Virus record (IMG/VR): IMGVR_UViG_3300001849_000235
Location: 1 to 27,262 of that record
DNA length: 27,262 nucleotides
Source: a virus
Reading direction: 5' to 3' (one strand)
A program made the translations under genes and the position numbers. This document shows positions 25,571-27,262 of this stretch, in pieces (positions within the stretch are counted from its first letter, which is position 1; each line of letters begins with the position of its first letter). Under the pieces are notes generated by a model. It saw only the letters and a list, made by a program, of their open reading frames with translations. It was not told the DNA's origin and did not search any database.

Positions 25571-25835
25571 TGTTTTTGCTCAGATAATATATCATTTTAC
25601 ACTTTTCTACTGCTTCTTTCAAGCAGGGATTGTTTTTAGATTCGTTCAATATATCGGCCCATAGTATGCTGTTAGCAAGTTTTATATCTTCTCGTTTATA
25701 AGCATCGTAAGTTTTTCCTATTTCAAACCTTTCGGACGTTGGGGCACCGGCTTCTCTTGCGTAGACTACTCCGTTTACATTTTCATATGTATATGTTACT
25801 CCAGGTTTTAACCTTGATTTGTCTGTTACCAACAT
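25560..25835 (-). CDS. Small protein, tandem paralog of the gene at 25337
   Basis: A 91-aa protein with a basic N-terminus containing TYTYENVNGVVYAREAG, likely a beta-hairpin, then the shared C-terminal repeat ending YYLSKNNDN. ATG 25835 overlaps the stop region of the upstream gene and its own stop overlaps the ATG of its paralog. The duplication is old, since only the C-terminal ~35 residues remain alike. Function unknown. Confidence 0.75.
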   Translation of the reverse strand: MLVTDKSRLKPGVTYTYENVNGVVYAREAGAPTSERFEIGKTYDAYKREDIKLANSILWADILNESKNNPCLKEAVEKCKMIYYLSKNNDN

Positions 25836-26329
25836 TTTGTGAAATCCACAAGTTCACTCTGTCGACTAACTTCTTTTACAAAATAGGCACACAGGGGTTT
25901 TTCGCCGGCGTGTAGTGGGGTACAGAGAAGTTGGCCTGTTTTCATTTTAGGAAAATACCATTTAACATCTTGATAGATATCAATGATATCGATCTCAAGA
26001 AACTCCGGTCTAAATCCGCTAATAGGATTGAAGCAGAATGTTTTAAAGCCGCGGTCATTGAGGCTGGTTAATGGTAGTATCTCCATTTCCGGACCTTCGG
26101 GATCGCCGACTATGGTACACCAATCTAGGGGCATAGTCACTTCATGTGTTCCTATTCTTAGGACAACTGCTGGTCCCGTAAAACTTTCTAGGAAAATTAG
26201 GGGGATAAAAAAATGGTCAGGATTGTTGCTGTCTGAATTATCCAAGACGGCGAACCTGAGATCGTCTTCAATTTCCTCAGGTAGATCGTTTAGATAAAAG
26301 GTTTGGTTTTCTAGTGTTAATATTTGCAG
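25826..26329 (-). CDS. Conserved protein with non-standard start codon (CTG or ATT)
   Basis: The first standard start in frame is TTG 26245 (139 aa), but protein-like sequence continues upstream for 28 codons (LQILTLENQTFYLNDLPEEI, then RFAVLD) to an AAGGAG Shine-Dalgarno at 26342-26337. At the right distance lie ATT 26332 and CTG 26329, and a stop codon closes the frame just beyond. The core LPLDWCTIVGDPEGPEMEIL with GFKTFCFNPISGF and VKWYFPKMKTGQLL appears conserved in T4-type phages; I recall no function. First gene of the overlapping operon. Confidence 0.65.
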   Translation of the reverse strand: MQILTLENQTFYLNDLPEEIEDDLRFAVLDNSDSNNPDHFFIPLIFLESFTGPAVVLRIGTHEVTMPLDWCTIVGDPEGPEMEILPLTSLNDRGFKTFCFNPISGFRPEFLEIDIIDIYQDVKWYFPKMKTGQLLCTPLHAGEKPLCAYFVKEVSRQSELVDFTKCW

Positions 26330-26345
26330 AATATATCTCCTTTAT

Positions 26346-26353
26346 TATAAATA
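26346..26353 (+). promoter_or_regulatory. Late promoter TATAAATA
   Basis: A perfect late consensus on the plus strand, 64 nt upstream of the endonuclease ATG. The leader contains a GCCGGT/ACCGGC stem (26359-26364 with 26384-26389). Confidence 0.65.
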
Positions 26354-26417
26354 CAGTTGCCGGTCGCGATACTTGCAATATCCACCGGCTCTAACAGTTT
26401 ATAAGGAACTATCAGCG

Positions 26418-27134
26418 ATGTATTTACAAAACAAGTACACTAGTGTTTATAATAGCATTATTGAAAGAGCAAAGTCAAGGATTTTGCCAAAAGAAATCTA
26501 TACAGAAAATCACCATATTATTCCAAAAAGCCTAAGTGGAACTGACGACTCTGCTAATTTAGTAAAGTTGACTGCTCGAGAACATTTTATATGTCATCTT
26601 CTTTTACCAAAAATGGTCACTGGTATCTACAAAAGAAATATGTGTTTTGCATTATGGTCTATGATTACAATGGATCATTCTACAGCGAGAACTCGATATA
26701 AAATAAATTCTAAAATGTTTCAGGCAATAAAGACGCAAGTTGCCCAAGCAAAATCAGACCTACATAAAGGCAAAGTAGTATCAAAAGAAACCCGTAAGAA
26801 AATGTCAGAAGCACGTAAAAAACACGCCGGCCCAAATAAAGGTAAAGCAATGTCTGAAGGGCAGAAGCAAAAACTATCTAAAGCACATACTGGAAAGGTT
26901 GTTGCCCAATCAACAGTTGATAAGATATTAGAATCTCGAAAAGGATATAAACATTCTGAAGAAACTAAAAGGAAGATTTCATCCAGACAGATAGGAAAAA
27001 AAATGCCCGCTAAAACAGAAGAACAAAAACGAGTTGTTTCAGAAAAATTAAAAGGTAGAGTATTTTCTGAAGAAACTAAAAGGAAAATGTCAGAGTCTCG
27101 TAGCGCATATTGGGATGCTAAACGGGCCACCTGA
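26418..27134 (+). CDS. HNH homing endonuclease with NUMOD3 repeats
   Basis: A 238-aa protein, ATG 26418 with AAGGA about 10 nt upstream. ENHHIIPKSLSGTDDSANLV with AREHFICH at about residues 31-65 is an HNH nuclease core. The C-terminal 100 residues contain repeats of the NUMOD3 DNA-binding type: (S/K)KETRKKMSEARK, SEETKRKISSRQIGKK, SEETKRKMSESRS. Such free-standing enzymes (Mob/Seg-like in T4) cut phage DNA lacking them and spread by gene conversion. It is on the opposite strand to its neighbours and abuts the next gene's 3' end with zero spacing, typical of an invading element. Confidence 0.88.
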   Translation: MYLQNKYTSVYNSIIERAKSRILPKEIYTENHHIIPKSLSGTDDSANLVKLTAREHFICHLLLPKMVTGIYKRNMCFALWSMITMDHSTARTRYKINSKMFQAIKTQVAQAKSDLHKGKVVSKETRKKMSEARKKHAGPNKGKAMSEGQKQKLSKAHTGKVVAQSTVDKILESRKGYKHSEETKRKISSRQIGKKMPAKTEEQKRVVSEKLKGRVFSEETKRKMSESRSAYWDAKRAT

Positions 27135-27262
27135 TTATTGGTATTTCACTTTCTCAATCGTAAACGGATATTTGGCCTCTTTATAGAACTTCTTACGCTC
27201 TGTAAGATGCCTCTTCGCGTACTTTGTAGATGCCGTAATGTCCCAGATCTGGACAAAGTCTT
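27135..27262 (-). CDS. C-terminal end of a minus-strand gene, cut by the window
   Basis: A frame open from the window end runs to TAA at 27135-27137. The last 41 residues read DFVQIWDITASTKYAKRHLT, then ERKKFYKEAKYPFTIEKVKY and Q, clearly protein-like and basic. I cannot name the protein from this piece. Its stop codon directly abuts the stop of the endonuclease gene, so the two genes end tail to tail with no spacer. Confidence 0.7.
   Translation of the reverse strand, partial: DFVQIWDITASTKYAKRHLTERKKFYKEAKYPFTIEKVKYQ

Overview
The window is a stretch of a T4-type tailed phage (myovirus) genome. The firmest markers are an adjacent, overlapping primase-helicase pair like T4 genes 61 and 41 (20134-21126 and 18675-20141, minus strand), TATAAATA-type late promoter motifs, and a long run of tiny early genes each driven by a strong sigma70-type promoter. 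The host is a bacterium whose RNA polymerase reads TTGACA-17 bp-TATAAT. The sequence does not say which bacterium. No rRNA gene, CRISPR array or complete tRNA is visible.

Region 1 (1-11.7 kb, plus strand) is a hyper-modular early region. About 32 small genes (25-147 codons, plus one AAA+ ATPase of 293 aa) are separated by at least 22 near-identical promoter cassettes: TTGACA, exactly 17 bp, an often TG-extended TATAAT/TATACT, then an A/C-rich leader (ACACAGACACTAACA-like) ending in a GGAGC Shine-Dalgarno. In seven genes the stop codon TGA lies inside the -35 box of the next promoter. Several cassettes and genes are duplicated. A few promoters carry inverted repeats, two transcripts begin with a hairpin, and two intergenic spacers (5304-5369 and 6003-6091) look like structured RNA, the second ending in a clear intrinsic terminator.

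Region 2 (11.7-13.2 kb, plus strand) holds a lipoprotein gene and an unknown gene, each preceded by a copy of the same ~65-bp AT-rich late-promoter module, followed by a GNAT-like gene. The late promoter motifs sit only 4-7 nt from the start codons, which leaves almost no leader.

Region 3 (13.2-18.1 kb, minus strand) begins with a visibly AT-rich accessory cluster: GNAT acetyltransferase, PP-loop ATPase, a broken small ORF, a sulfotransferase-like protein and two putative 2-oxoglutarate/Fe(II) oxygenases. It looks like a small-molecule or macromolecule modification cassette. A 5'(3')-deoxyribonucleotidase-like HAD protein and a nucleotidyltransferase lie upstream of it.

Region 4 (18.1-23.0 kb) has a lone plus-strand AlgH/YqgE-like gene, the helicase and primase, a beta-rich possible virion protein, a conserved unknown plus-strand gene, and a 192-aa protein that retains the three catalytic aspartate motifs of C-family (DnaE/PolIII alpha) polymerases with most of the enzyme missing. 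I consider this the most remarkable gene in the window.

Region 5 (23.0-27.3 kb) has a degenerate tRNA-like sequence, then a tightly overlapping minus-strand operon (cupin, 38-aa protein, unknown, zinc-finger protein, possible gp62-like protein, two tandem paralogs, and a gene with no ATG/GTG/TTG at its natural start). It ends with a plus-strand HNH/NUMOD3 homing endonuclease wedged against the 3' end of a further minus-strand gene that runs off the window.
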